Positions 1-8,529 are shown, numbered from the stretch's first letter. The stretch: 64,000 nt of DNA from Mesorhizobium sp. M7A.F.Ca.US.008.03.1.1 (GCF_003997495.1 NZ_RZRU01000024.1:1-64000); one strand, 5' to 3'. Notes: a model not told the origin generated them from the letters alone. Made by a program: numbers and translations.

Positions 1-132
1 CATCGTGCCGCCGAACTGCCTGTCTGGCTGCACAGATACAATTGGCATCGTCCACATGGCAGCCTAAAGTCAAAAACGCCTATCAGTCGCCTCGCCCTGA
101 TCGAGGACAACCTGTTGAAGCTCCACATCTAG
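1..132 (+). mobile_element. IS481-type transposase, 3' end (cut by window start)
   Basis: Frame 1 is open from the first base to a TAG at 130-132 and encodes the last 43 residues of a protein containing YNWHRPHGSLKSKTPISRL, followed by EDNLLKLHI and stop. This WHRPH...TPISRL pattern is the C-terminal signature of IS481-family DDE transposases, whose last acidic residue lies just upstream, outside the window. I see no terminal inverted repeat directly downstream, so it may be the end of an element or a fragment. It overlaps the 3' end of the minus-strand gene at 70-321, so that gene's last codons may be insertion-derived. Confidence 0.75.
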
Positions 133-321
133 GGCATGCGAAAATAGAAAATAACGGGCAAAAAGATGCGCCTTTTCCGACTCCGAGCCTAGATGGTTGA
201 AAGCCTCGAAGTACTCCTTCGTCCGCTCGAGGAGATCTCCCGCATAAAGCGCCAACGGCTGTGACACGGTGACCCTCGGGCGCGCCTTGACCTTCGGCGT
301 CTCAGGTCCACTCTTGGCCAT
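70..321 (-). CDS. hypothetical 83-aa protein
   Basis: Small basic-to-neutral protein without signal peptide or membrane segment. The N-terminus is Pro/Lys-rich and the middle looks helical (residues ~28-70, DLLERTKEYFEAFNHLG...). I recognise no family. The last ~20 codons overlap the coding sequence of the transposase end on the other strand, so the C-terminus may have been replaced when the IS inserted. It is the first of several short minus-strand genes (321, 620, 912, 1075) that could form a loose cluster. Confidence 0.4.
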   Translation of the reverse strand: MAKSGPETPKVKARPRVTVSQPLALYAGDLLERTKEYFEAFNHLGSESEKAHLFARYFLFSHALDVELQQVVLDQGEATDRRF

Positions 322-335
322 CTCAGATTATCGGC

Positions 336-620
336 TTAATTCCGGTGCCGGTATGCGACAAAGCCGAACAGAGTAGCCGCTGCGACGTTGAAGATTGCCC
401 ACAGCTCGCGCGGCAAATGAACCGGCATGAACGGGTTGAAGATCGCTGCCGCTCCAAACAGCGCCCAAGCCAGGGTGCGATTTTCAGGGCCTGATCGCCA
501 CACCATGGCTCCGCAGTAGATCCCGGCGAAAAAGACCACCACGCGGAGGAATTGGTAATAGCCGTACGGCCATGGCGCTACCGCCAGCAGCGAGGCAATA
601 GCTACACAGATGCAGACCAA
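336..620 (-). CDS. small membrane protein, DUF6804-like
   Basis: 94 residues with three or four hydrophobic segments: ~1-16, ~22-41 and ~50-63, plus a short one at ~75-88. The motif PWPYGYYQFLRVVVFFAG followed by FNPFMPVHLPRELW matches my memory of the small DUF6804 membrane family, which has no known function. It probably sits in the inner membrane. It lies between other short minus-strand genes; the gap to the gene upstream is about 50 bp. Confidence 0.6.
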   Translation of the reverse strand: MVCICVAIASLLAVAPWPYGYYQFLRVVVFFAGIYCGAMVWRSGPENRTLAWALFGAAAIFNPFMPVHLPRELWAIFNVAAATLFGFVAYRHRN

Positions 621-672
621 CCGGACCGTTCCGGCCGGCGTCGAAAAGCATTATTTTCAGCAAACTTGATCC

Positions 673-912
673 TCAAACGCCCAGCACGGTTGTTAGTGGA
701 GTTTCGGCGCCCGCCATATATTTGAAAAGCCAGATTGCCCAAGTGATCGGCCAAATGAACGCCAACATCGCATCCAGGCTCAAGTTAATCAGGATTTTTA
801 CGACCACTGATGCATGGCCCTGCCATGTGTCGACGACATTCATCACGTAGGTGATCGGCCCGCCCAGCATGAAGAGGAGGCCCAGCGGAGCTGACATGAT
901 GTTCTTCAGCAT
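673..912 (-). CDS. small membrane protein (79 aa)
   Basis: Begins MLKNIMSAPLGLLFMLGGPI. I chose the ATG at 912 because upstream codons of the longer frame run into the neighbouring gene. Hydrophobic stretches lie at about residues 8-20 and 45-68 (LSLDAMLAFIWPITWAIWLF), so it is probably a two-pass inner-membrane protein. I recognise no family. It is 28 bp downstream of the YHYH-type peptide gene and may be cotranscribed with it. Confidence 0.5.
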   Translation of the reverse strand: MLKNIMSAPLGLLFMLGGPITYVMNVVDTWQGHASVVVKILINLSLDAMLAFIWPITWAIWLFKYMAGAETPLTTVLGV

Positions 913-940
913 GTTTGTGTCCCTCAGAAAGGCGTGACCT

Positions 941-1075
941 TCAGTGACAGTGATACGCGCCGGTCTTATGGTTGGTATGGCAACCGTTGGCATCAGTGCC
1001 GCCACTGTGTGCAAACGCGCCGGTCGCGCAAGCGATTATTGCAGCGGCCATAGCCGCGAGAAATGTTGTTTTCAT
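941..1075 (-). CDS. short secreted YHYH-type peptide (44 aa)
   Basis: Residues 1-22 form a clear Sec signal peptide ending ATGAFA, leaving a 22-residue mature peptide HSGGTDANGCHTNHKTGAYH plus CH. This is the His/Cys motif of the YHYH family of small exported proteins, possibly metal-binding. The ATG at 1075 has a strong ribosome binding site (GGGAGG, 7 bases upstream), so the much longer in-frame extension to 1333 is not the real start. Function is unknown; such domains often sit next to nucleases or transposase cargo. A second nuclease-type secreted protein is found at 7665-8432. Confidence 0.7.
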   Translation of the reverse strand: MKTTFLAAMAAAIIACATGAFAHSGGTDANGCHTNHKTGAYHCH

Positions 1076-1204
1076 TTTATTGCCCTCCCAAAGTATTTCA
1101 GACAGAGCACTATTGCCGGTCGGGCACAAGCTGCTCGTGGCACTGTGAACACAAATAGGATAGATGCTCCTCTGTGCAGGCCAAGATCGGGCGAGGAGAA
1201 TACT

Positions 1205-1645
1205 TTGGATGGATTGCGATTGATGCACGTCCCGTTGGCGATCCTGCTGACATGGCCAAGGGTGGCGACGGCAAATGAATGCCTCTCGAAGTACACCAAG
1301 ACCGACGTCTGCGCCTACGCAAAAAAAATGCAAACCGAAATGGCTCCAGCATTGCCCATGCTGATCAGTTCGAACATCTCCGTTCGGAGCATCATCGCAA
1401 TCGGGCCAAGGATCGTTTTCAACGCCACCTGGGCTCAGACCGATGCGGAAGTAGACGCCAAATTGTTGGCTGCTGGCGTCTCGCGGCCGGTCTATGTCCA
1501 GAAGATCGATGAAATGACCAAAAACTATGTCTGTCGTGCGGAGGAACTATCTGCCTTCGTTCGCCTGGGCGGTGAGATCCAGTACACGTATACGACTGTG
1601 GATAATTTCCCAGTCGCGAACCCGCTCGTAGCACTCTGTCCTTAG
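1205..1645 (+). CDS. exported hypothetical protein
   Basis: 146 residues from a TTG at 1205, which has a GAGGAG ribosome binding site 7 bases upstream; the ATG at 1223 is the alternative start. A hydrophobic N-terminus (MHVPLAILLTWPRVATANE) looks like a signal peptide with cleavage near ATA-NE. The mature part has four cysteines (ECLSKY, TDVCAYAKK, NYVCRAEEL, VALCP), consistent with two periplasmic disulfides. I recognise no family. It stands alone, convergent or divergent to its neighbours, about 200 bp before the five-gene envelope cassette. Confidence 0.55.
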   Translation: MDGLRLMHVPLAILLTWPRVATANECLSKYTKTDVCAYAKKMQTEMAPALPMLISSNISVRSIIAIGPRIVFNATWAQTDAEVDAKLLAAGVSRPVYVQKIDEMTKNYVCRAEELSAFVRLGGEIQYTYTTVDNFPVANPLVALCP

Positions 1646-1842
1646 AGCATCGCAGCACGGCTCATGACATGACTAGTCGCGGCCGATCAACCAGTTGATC
1701 AGCAGCCATGATCATTTGTTGGAACTCAATTGAGCCTGATCCGCACTAGCAAGTGGATAGAAGTGAATGTGCGGTTGCCCTTTAGCTCTACTATGCATAG
1801 AAACCACTCTGCCGGGGGGCGTAAAGTTGGGGTTGTGAGTGC

Positions 1843-3282
1843 GTGGGCTCTAAATTCGAAAAACTAAATAAGTTGCGTGACTCACTGCGAGAATCCAACC
1901 ACGATTTTCGGGCGAGCACTCAGCTATTCAACAGCCTGGACCCTGCCAAGATCGACGGCGACCTGGATGTCATTAACCGCGGAAAGCAGCGCGGCGAGGT
2001 GAACCAACCCCCGAAAACGGCAAAGAATCTCGACGATGTCGAACATGCCATCGTGGAACGCGTTGAGGATGAGAAGAAGGCTGCGCATCACACTCTTGAG
2101 GACAACCTGCAACTCCTTGGAGGTCGTCTTGCCGGCCTCGATTTCGAGGAACAATTCGGTCTAATCCGTCAGACGAATGCCGCTAGCGTTTCGGACTTCA
2201 AAGCCTCGGTCGCCGTGGGCCTCGATGAACTTCACGGCCTGAGAAGGGCCCTGAACGACGCCGAAAAAGAGCATGCATGGTTTAAGGAGAAGCACGGTCT
2301 CGTTCGTGCCGCGCGTGTGCAGCACGGTGCCGCTCACATTTTCCGGCTATCGCTTCTGCTATTTCTGTTTCTGGTCGAGACAGCGATGAACGGCAACTTC
2401 CTGGCCAAGGGCAATGAGCAGGGATTTTTTGGTGGCATCCTTGAGGCTGCGGCATTCTCTTTCATCAACATCGGGGCGGCTTTGCTCCTGGCGGTTTTCT
2501 GCGCTCGTCTCGTCACCCATCGGTCGTTTTTCGTAAAATTCGTTGGGATCATTTCAATCCTTTTCTATATCGGCTTGGCGATTTCGATAAACTTGGCGCT
2601 AGCGCACTACCGTGAGGTCAGCGGCTCGCTCGCTGACGGCGCCGGCGCTGAGGTCATCCGTAATATGCTCGCCAATCCAGCGGGTCTCACGGACATCAAG
2701 TCCTGGTTGCTGTTTGCGATCGGCCTGATGTTTTCGCTTTTCGCTTTTATCGACGGCTGGTTCGTGCTCGACCCTTACCCAGGCTACACTGGCGTTGAAA
2801 ATCGGCTCGTTCGACGGCGCGATGACTACATCGATCGAAAGAAGGAACTGATCGAAGAGCTGCAGGATGTCCGCGACGACCACAACGAAAAAGTGGAGGA
2901 AATCGTCAAGCAGCTTGGTAGTCGCCGGCGCGAGCACCGCGCGATTGTCGATCATCGATCGAGGCTTCTGGCTCTTTTTGCGCAGCATCAAGACCAATTG
3001 GAGCGAGCCTGCAATCAGCTTTTGTCGATGTATCGGGAAGCCAACATCCAGGCGAGGACCGAGCCGGCGCCCAAGCATTTCGGAACGCCCTACAAACTTG
3101 ATCGCATCAAGCCATACGTCACCGGCGAGCGGGAGTGGAATGAGGGAGATGTTGGCGCATCAATTCGCCAGGCGCAGGAGGAACTCAACGAGCAGGTTCG
3201 TCTGATTGGTCAGGAATGCGAACGGGGAATTGAGCAGTACCGAGATCTTGATAAGCTTCACCCGGACAGCGTGAATGTCTAG
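1843..3282 (+). CDS. four-TM coiled-coil membrane protein, first gene of envelope cassette
   Basis: 479 residues from a GTG start. The N-terminal ~165 residues are charged and helical (probable coiled coil). Four hydrophobic segments follow at about 170-187, 205-225, 231-255 and 284-307. Then comes a long basic/acidic coiled coil (~325-420: RKKELIEELQDVRDDHNEKV...) and a soluble tail. The overall plan (membrane bundle with cytoplasmic coiled coils) recalls MotA/ExbB-type stators and ZorA, but I see no direct sequence match. The next gene starts inside it (8-base overlap), so five genes to 7651 are almost certainly one operon. I infer a membrane scaffold or sensor in the complex made with the MotA/MotB-like genes. 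Confidence 0.6.
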   Translation: MGSKFEKLNKLRDSLRESNHDFRASTQLFNSLDPAKIDGDLDVINRGKQRGEVNQPPKTAKNLDDVEHAIVERVEDEKKAAHHTLEDNLQLLGGRLAGLDFEEQFGLIRQTNAASVSDFKASVAVGLDELHGLRRALNDAEKEHAWFKEKHGLVRAARVQHGAAHIFRLSLLLFLFLVETAMNGNFLAKGNEQGFFGGILEAAAFSFINIGAALLLAVFCARLVTHRSFFVKFVGIISILFYIGLAISINLALAHYREVSGSLADGAGAEVIRNMLANPAGLTDIKSWLLFAIGLMFSLFAFIDGWFVLDPYPGYTGVENRLVRRRDDYIDRKKELIEELQDVRDDHNEKVEEIVKQLGSRRREHRAIVDHRSRLLALFAQHQDQLERACNQLLSMYREANIQARTEPAPKHFGTPYKLDRIKPYVTGEREWNEGDVGASIRQAQEELNEQVRLIGQECERGIEQYRDLDKLHPDSVNV

Positions 3283-4093
3283 GCGAACCCGCAGACGCAA
3301 GAAAGGCAATGCGGGTACCATTGCCGCGGCCATTGCCCTTGGTGTGCTATCCGTTGCGATGTTGGCCGGCTTCGGCTGGATGTGGACCAGGTCTGGCAAT
3401 GGCCATATCGACGCCAACACGAATTGCCCATTGGACGGACCCTCCAGCCTGACCGCCGTCCTCATCGACGCCACTGATCCAATTTCGGCAACGACGATGG
3501 CTGATCTCAAGAACGAGTTCCGAAAGACCATTGGGCAGGTCGAGCCGGGTGGGTATGTGAGGATTTATACCCTGAGCTCGGCGCCTGGTGAGCTGACGGT
3601 GATGTTCGATGGATGCAATCCCGGTGATGGGTCGACCGTCGATAGTTGGACCAACAATCCTGCGCGGCGTCAAAAGAAGTGGGAAAACGCCTTCGGCGAT
3701 CCTTTGAACAAACTTCCCGATGAAATCCCGAATGCGGCTTCCGCGAGCCAATCTCCGATCATGGCTGGAATTCAGAAAATCAAGCTGTCGCTCTTCGATA
3801 GCAGCTTGGCCAAACAGGGCAGTCCCAAGCGATTGGTGGTCGCCTCTGACATGATCGAGCATACGACGATTTACTCGCAGTACCGATCGGGACTGGATTA
3901 CCAAAAATACCTCAACAGCGCCGCCGACCGCACATATGGGACGTCGCTGGATGGGGTGGGCATCACAATTCTTTATATCGATCGGGCAAAGAAGCCATTT
4001 CAGACCCTGGATCACGCGGAGTTCTGGACACATTGGGTCCAGAACCATCACGGCGAGTTCGAAAAGCTGGTTGGCTTGGATGGGTTAAACTGA
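3275..4093 (+). CDS. membrane-anchored von Willebrand A-like protein
   Basis: 272 residues with a basic N-terminus (MSRRTRRRKKGN) and one membrane helix at ~16-36, so the rest should lie in the periplasm. The domain begins SLTAVLIDATDPIS, resembling the first strand and metal-site loop of VWA domains (Asp-x-Ser/Thr), and later has KRLVVASDMIEHT, like the fourth-strand Asp motif. The DxSxS triad is imperfect, so metal binding is uncertain. The start overlaps the preceding gene by 8 bases, and the stop overlaps the next start (TGATG). I infer a periplasmic partner of the stator-like proteins downstream. Confidence 0.55.
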   Translation: MSRRTRRRKKGNAGTIAAAIALGVLSVAMLAGFGWMWTRSGNGHIDANTNCPLDGPSSLTAVLIDATDPISATTMADLKNEFRKTIGQVEPGGYVRIYTLSSAPGELTVMFDGCNPGDGSTVDSWTNNPARRQKKWENAFGDPLNKLPDEIPNAASASQSPIMAGIQKIKLSLFDSSLAKQGSPKRLVVASDMIEHTTIYSQYRSGLDYQKYLNSAADRTYGTSLDGVGITILYIDRAKKPFQTLDHAEFWTHWVQNHHGEFEKLVGLDGLN

Positions 4094-5409
4094 TGGCGAG
4101 AGCGCACGACAAACCTTTGCTGGATCATCCACGTCTGCCGGTCGTGGTTTTCGCGGCATTGACACTCGGCGGGTGTGTATTCATCGCCATTGCAAAACTC
4201 TCAGGCGTAAATCCGATCGTCGCGGCGGTAGCACCGGCCTGCCTGATGTTTTTCTATCTCGGGGTTTCGATCTTTGCTGGAAAGCTACAACTGCACGACG
4301 AGCAGACCGGCGATAACCTCTACTATATGGGCTTCCTGTTCACCCTGACGAGCCTTGGGGTCTCGCTGTTTCAGTTTGGAACGGAAGGCTCAACCGACAC
4401 GATCGTCCAAAATTTTGGCATCGCGATCACGTCGACGATCACCGGTATTGCTCTGAGGGTTTTCTACAATCAGATGCGGCGCGATCCCGCGGACATTGAG
4501 CGAACGGCGAGGCACGAACTTGCCGACATGACACGGCGTGTAAGAGCCGAGATGGAAAGCGTAACCAGGGAGTTCGCCGACTTTCGTCGTGTCAGCCATC
4601 AAATGCTCGAAGAGGGCTTTGCAGAGATTGCCGAGCAAGCGGCACGCAATGGGGAGCACATTCGATCTGCCCTGGACAATATTGCCATGGAATCGATCAA
4701 GCCTGTCCAAGAGGCGTCTGCCAAGCTCAGTGACGCGTTGCAGCACAATTTCGGGCAAGTCGAAACCCAGTTTGCTTCGATAGCGAACCGCGTTGGAGCT
4801 GCAGCGGATTTGCTGGATAAAGCCAACAGCTCGATGTCCAACTCTGTTGGAAAGCTCGGTAATCAAGCCGACAATATGGCTGCCAAGCTGGAAAAGGTGG
4901 TTGTTCCTGATGAGGTGCTGAAGAACGATCTGGCGCCGATGGTCAAGCTCCTGGGTAATGCTGTCGCACAATATGCGATAAAAACCGAAACAGCCTCGCA
5001 AGAGCAGCAAACGCGGATGACCGGTCTTGCCGACGCAGTGATCAAGGTGGCGACTGGAGTGGAGAGAGCGGCAGCGGCCGCAGAAAAGACCGCAGAAACT
5101 GTCCAAGCGCAGCAGCGTTTGACTGAGGAGTTCATGGCTGTGATGCAGAAACACAGCAATGAAACACGCGGCCTCGTCGCAACCCTTACACAACATAGCC
5201 TCCCGGCCGTGCGCACTCCCCAGCCTCTGAGCAATGCGATAGCGAACGATGTCGAGCGAGTGGCGGCACCTTCCACTGTTGCCTCCCCTGTGGAGACGCC
5301 AATCAAGGTTTCGGATGACACGGAGGGCGACACCTTCCGATCGTTAAGCAGTCCGGCGGAGGTGGAGAAGGGTGAACCGCCAAAGAGAGCAAGTTGGTGG
5401 GGCAGGTGA
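4093..5409 (+). CDS. MotA/TolQ/ExbB-like proton-channel protein (ZorA-like)
   Basis: 438 residues from the ATG at 4093, which overlaps the upstream stop. Four membrane segments lie at ~14-35, ~40-60, ~82-100 and ~115-130. The last two (NLYYMGFLFTLTSLGVSLFQ... GIAITSTITGIALRVFYNQ) have the spacing and Thr/Ser-Gly-Ala pattern of TM3/TM4 of MotA/ExbB stators. After them comes a long helical tail (~135-400) with repeated Glu/Ala/Gln heptads, like the cytoplasmic tail of ZorA in Zorya anti-phage systems. The next gene is MotB/OmpA-like, giving the standard A-B stator pair. I infer that it forms a proton-driven inner-membrane channel with that partner. The family-level call is good; a defence role is inference. 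Confidence 0.65.
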   Translation: MARAHDKPLLDHPRLPVVVFAALTLGGCVFIAIAKLSGVNPIVAAVAPACLMFFYLGVSIFAGKLQLHDEQTGDNLYYMGFLFTLTSLGVSLFQFGTEGSTDTIVQNFGIAITSTITGIALRVFYNQMRRDPADIERTARHELADMTRRVRAEMESVTREFADFRRVSHQMLEEGFAEIAEQAARNGEHIRSALDNIAMESIKPVQEASAKLSDALQHNFGQVETQFASIANRVGAAADLLDKANSSMSNSVGKLGNQADNMAAKLEKVVVPDEVLKNDLAPMVKLLGNAVAQYAIKTETASQEQQTRMTGLADAVIKVATGVERAAAAAEKTAETVQAQQRLTEEFMAVMQKHSNETRGLVATLTQHSLPAVRTPQPLSNAIANDVERVAAPSTVASPVETPIKVSDDTEGDTFRSLSSPAEVEKGEPPKRASWWGR

Positions 5410-6455
5410 GTGAGGTTAGCGGAACAGCCATTACGTTTGAGCGCAAGGGCTATGGCCGCGGCCTGATACTCGGCCTGACGATGGCTGAGACGATGCTGCT
5501 TCTCGTTTTCTGCCTTTTGCTTGCTGCAGGCGCGCTCATCGCCAAGACAAAGAAAGAGGCTGCGGCAGCGCAGAAGATTGCGCAGTCCCTCAATGAGAAC
5601 GCTCGCAAGCTTGACGAGGAAAACAAGCGGTTGCTGGCTCAGCTGAATGCCATGGTCAAGCCTGCAAGTCGACGCAATGTACCAGATCAAGAATGGCGTG
5701 AATTGGTCCGGGCCAAAGAGGCCGCAGAGGCAATCAAAAAAGTGGGACTGACCCTTGAGGAAGCGGTGAAAAGCGCGCCGGCCGCCAAAGTCCTCTCTGA
5801 CAACGACGTCGACGTTGATCAGGCCAAAGCCATGATCGAGAAGATGAAGGTTCTGCGCGAGCTCGGCTACGTTGGCACGGGCAAGACGTCCAAGGATCTT
5901 GCTGACGCACTGAAGAAGGCAAGGAACGAGGCCTCTGCTGACAAGCCACACGATTGGCCACCGATCATCAGTCTTAGCGAGCTCGATGGCTATAATTTCG
6001 ATACTGGAAGTGCGGAGCTTTCCGGTGGCTTCAAAACGAAGTTGCGGCAGATGTCGAAGACCATTGCTGGAATTGCAACTTCCTATGGTGTGGACGTCAT
6101 TGAGGTGATTGGCCACACGGACGAGCAGGCGATGTCCGGTGACTCATCGAATATGGACAGAGGCCTTCAGCCCGTACTGGCGCGCAAGATGGACATTGGC
6201 ACACTCCATCCTGCCGACAATGCCGGGCTTGGATTAGCGCGAGCGATCTCCGTCACAGGCATCCTGCGCGATATGCCGGAACTGAAAGGCTTCACCATCC
6301 TGCCAATGTCCGGCGGCCAGTTGATATTGCCTGGCGACCGGCTCACCGACGGCGCACAGGCCGGCGACGTCAAGGCGAGGAGGCGAATTGAGATCAGGGT
6401 CAGGCAACGTTCGCGAGAGACAGATATTGGACTGGTTCCGGTACCAAAGTTGTGA
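5394..6455 (+). CDS. MotB/OmpA-like peptidoglycan-binding stator partner (ZorB-like)
   Basis: 353 residues; starts are possible at TTG 5394, GTG 5397 or GTG 5406, all overlapping the MotA-like gene. A single N-terminal membrane helix (~22-45, LILGLTMAETMLLLVFCLLL) is followed by a coiled coil (~50-90) and a C-terminal OmpA/MotB domain. That domain has FDTGSAELSGGF (~200) and IEVIGHTDEQAM (~237), the usual phenylalanine-acidic and GHTD peptidoglycan-binding motifs. The single-TM-plus-OmpA layout is that of MotB/ZorB. The usual plug-proximal Asp in the TM is not obvious: a Glu (MAET) is present instead, which may carry the proton. Confidence 0.7.
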   Translation: MVGQVSEVSGTAITFERKGYGRGLILGLTMAETMLLLVFCLLLAAGALIAKTKKEAAAAQKIAQSLNENARKLDEENKRLLAQLNAMVKPASRRNVPDQEWRELVRAKEAAEAIKKVGLTLEEAVKSAPAAKVLSDNDVDVDQAKAMIEKMKVLRELGYVGTGKTSKDLADALKKARNEASADKPHDWPPIISLSELDGYNFDTGSAELSGGFKTKLRQMSKTIAGIATSYGVDVIEVIGHTDEQAMSGDSSNMDRGLQPVLARKMDIGTLHPADNAGLGLARAISVTGILRDMPELKGFTILPMSGGQLILPGDRLTDGAQAGDVKARRRIEIRVRQRSRETDIGLVPVPKL

Positions 6456-6505
6456 GGCGAACTGCCCTTGGGTTTCGCTCACAGGGCTTGGGGGGGATTG
6501 CGGGG

Positions 6506-7651
6506 ATGGGGTTTTACGTTCGAAAATCGATTAGTGCGGGACCTTTCCGCTTTAACTTCTCGTCTGGCGGGGTTGGCGCGTCCGTTGGCGTGCAAGGTCT
6601 TCGTATCGGGACTGGCCCACGAGGGCATTATATTCATGCAGGCGTCGGCGGTCTCTACTACCGAGGCACTTTGGGAAAGCGCAGCGCCAAGCAGACGCTG
6701 CAACTGTCTGAATTCCCATCTGGGCCAAAGCCCCATCCAACATCCTCACCCGTGGAATATGTCAGCGGTGGCGTCGTGATGAGAGAAATCGAGTCCGCCG
6801 ATGTGATCGAGATGCGTGATGAGACATTTGCCAATGTGCTTGATGAAATCAATGCGAGGCAATCGCAGACGCGAATGTCGCTCATCCTGGCCGTGCTGTT
6901 TGGGATCGCCGGATTGATCGCAGGCGCAATGCTGGGAGGTGGGGTGGCGCTGATCGGTATTGCTGCCTTTTTGCCGGGCATGCTTATTGGCAACTGGTTG
7001 GACAGCTACCGCCGGGTGAGCGTGCTCTACTATGATTTGGAGCAGGACGCGGAGGCGGCCTACGGGCGACTTGTCGCCGCCTTTGACACGCTCACACGCT
7101 GCGCGGCGAGTTGGCATGTCGCGGCTGGTGGCAAGATAGAGGATCTGACGACTTGGAAGCGCAATGCGGGAGCCACGATGTTGGTCGATAAAAAGTCGAC
7201 GACGCTCCAAGCTTCCTTGCCGACGGTTGTTCGCAGCAATGTCACACCACCGTCGATACACGTCGGCCGGCAAATCCTTTATTTCATGCCAGACATGATT
7301 TTGGTGAAGGACGGAAACCAGTACGGTGCCGTTGGGTATGGAGACCTCAGGACGCAATTTGCCCCCAGCAATTTTATTGAGACCGGCAAAGTTCCATCTG
7401 ATGCTGAGATCGTGAGCTATACCTGGGCTCATCCCAATAAGAATGGCGGACCCGACAAACGCTTCAGAGATAATCGGCAGATCCCTGTCTGTCGCTACGA
7501 AGCCTTGCGGTTTTCTAGCCCATCCGGGCTCAACGAGCTGGTGGAATTTTCCAAGACAAACGTCAGCCAGCCCTTTTGCCAGGCTCTATTGGCACTCGCG
7601 CAAATGCACCGAAACGCTGGTGGCCAGTCCGGCTTGCTGAAAGCGCGCTAA
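6506..7651 (+). CDS. DUF4236-type membrane protein, last gene of the envelope cassette
   Basis: 381 residues from ATG 6506, preceded by a G-rich ribosome binding site; a GTG at 6452 would add 18 residues and overlap the upstream stop. The N-terminus MGFYVRKSISAGPFRFNF then GVGASVGVQGLRIGTGPRG is the DUF4236 signature, a short beta-rich domain of unknown role that often heads proteins with other envelope or effector modules. Two adjacent membrane helices follow (~130-165). The C-terminal half (~200-381) is soluble and not recognised. Being last in the operon and variable in its C-terminus, it could be the effector-like component of the cassette. Confidence 0.65.
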   Translation: MGFYVRKSISAGPFRFNFSSGGVGASVGVQGLRIGTGPRGHYIHAGVGGLYYRGTLGKRSAKQTLQLSEFPSGPKPHPTSSPVEYVSGGVVMREIESADVIEMRDETFANVLDEINARQSQTRMSLILAVLFGIAGLIAGAMLGGGVALIGIAAFLPGMLIGNWLDSYRRVSVLYYDLEQDAEAAYGRLVAAFDTLTRCAASWHVAAGGKIEDLTTWKRNAGATMLVDKKSTTLQASLPTVVRSNVTPPSIHVGRQILYFMPDMILVKDGNQYGAVGYGDLRTQFAPSNFIETGKVPSDAEIVSYTWAHPNKNGGPDKRFRDNRQIPVCRYEALRFSSPSGLNELVEFSKTNVSQPFCQALLALAQMHRNAGGQSGLLKAR

Positions 7652-7664
7652 GGAATTGGCTTGG

Positions 7665-8432
7665 TCAGCAAATGCCTTCGCACGGAATTCCGTCGCCGTC
7701 CCGGTCCAATTTGGGTCCCCAGCTACAGTTATTGAGATACCAGCGCGCCTCATCGCATGAGGAGATTTGCTTACAATAGCGACGCGGTTGACACGAATAG
7801 CTCTGAGCTATTTGGCGACGGCCTGTAAGGCCGTAGGATGTGTCATTACCGGGTTTATTGTTGGCTGCATGTGTTGCTCGCCAATCCCAAGGGGCTGTGA
7901 AAGTGCCAACCCAGATGCCAATCTTGGCCCTTTGGGCATCTGCCTGTTGTGACGCGTAACTACCATGGCTGTATCGAGGCCAATCCAGGGCATAACCCTG
8001 TTCGACCATCCAAGACGCAATGCTAGCACCGTCCGCCCGCTGACAATCACCAACGAAGCGGTTGTAACGATCCCACGAAACAAAGTTGCACTGGATGGGT
8101 CGGGATTGACTGAGGAAGATGTCCAGTGCTTCTGCGGATTTGCGGCCGCATGGGTATTCTTGCCCGCTTGCGTCGCTGCAGTTTTGGCTGCTTTCAGGTG
8201 CGTCGATGCCATTGAAACGAATACGCTGTCCGTGGATCTCGATCGTGTCCCCGTCAACGATGGACGCTACGCCGACGATAGGCTTCGGTTTTGACCCGAG
8301 TGCGCTTGCTGTATTGGGTCCCGCGATCTGGTTGCCCCACCCTGTAAAGTAGGAGGTGACATAAGCGCCCACTGCTAGCGTGATCACCAGGATCGCGGCT
8401 AATGATTTATGTGAAAAGAAACGCTTGCGCAT
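7665..8432 (-). CDS. exported/membrane-anchored thermonuclease with Excalibur domain
   Basis: 255 residues from ATG 8432; the longer frame to 8594 is Arg/Lys-rich, unlike a real N-terminus, and overlaps the next gene. One signal/anchor helix lies at ~10-30. The SNase-like (staphylococcal nuclease) fold follows: VDGDTIEIHGQRIRFNGIDAPES contains the catalytic Arg and Glu, and YNRFVGDC carries the second Arg. The C-terminus is an Excalibur domain (CDEARWYLNNC then LDRDGDGIPCE, the DxDxDGxxCE calcium-type loop). It should degrade nucleic acid outside the cytoplasmic membrane. It is convergent with the envelope cassette (13-bp gap). Confidence 0.85.
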   Translation of the reverse strand: MRKRFFSHKSLAAILVITLAVGAYVTSYFTGWGNQIAGPNTASALGSKPKPIVGVASIVDGDTIEIHGQRIRFNGIDAPESSQNCSDASGQEYPCGRKSAEALDIFLSQSRPIQCNFVSWDRYNRFVGDCQRADGASIASWMVEQGYALDWPRYSHGSYASQQADAQRAKIGIWVGTFTAPWDWRATHAANNKPGNDTSYGLTGRRQIAQSYSCQPRRYCKQISSCDEARWYLNNCSWGPKLDRDGDGIPCEGIC

Positions 8433-8529
8433 AATTGAAACCCGGCCGCGTCTTGGCCGCGAGCTGCGGCGATGGGAATAGCGATCGCGATTCAATTTTC
8501 GATCCTTTGCGAAGCTGCCAAATGTTTTG

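Noticed and set aside
331..345. TCGGCTTAATTCCGG here also occurs at ~25175, suggesting matching ends of a 25-kb element
   Set aside because: The left copy is inside the coding end of a small membrane protein, and a 15-bp match is expected by chance a few times in a window this size. The other parts of the 44-bp repeat are absent at the left.
941..1333. 130-aa version of the YHYH peptide gene
   Set aside because: The ribosome binding site and signal peptide fix the start at 1075; the upstream part is not protein-like and overlaps the next gene.
4863..6116. 417-aa minus-strand ORF
   Set aside because: Antisense to the MotA/MotB-like genes; no recognisable protein.
1843..7651. Calling the cassette a canonical Zorya system
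   Set aside because: ZorC, ZorD or ZorE-like effectors are not present, and the A/B similarity was judged by topology and motifs only.
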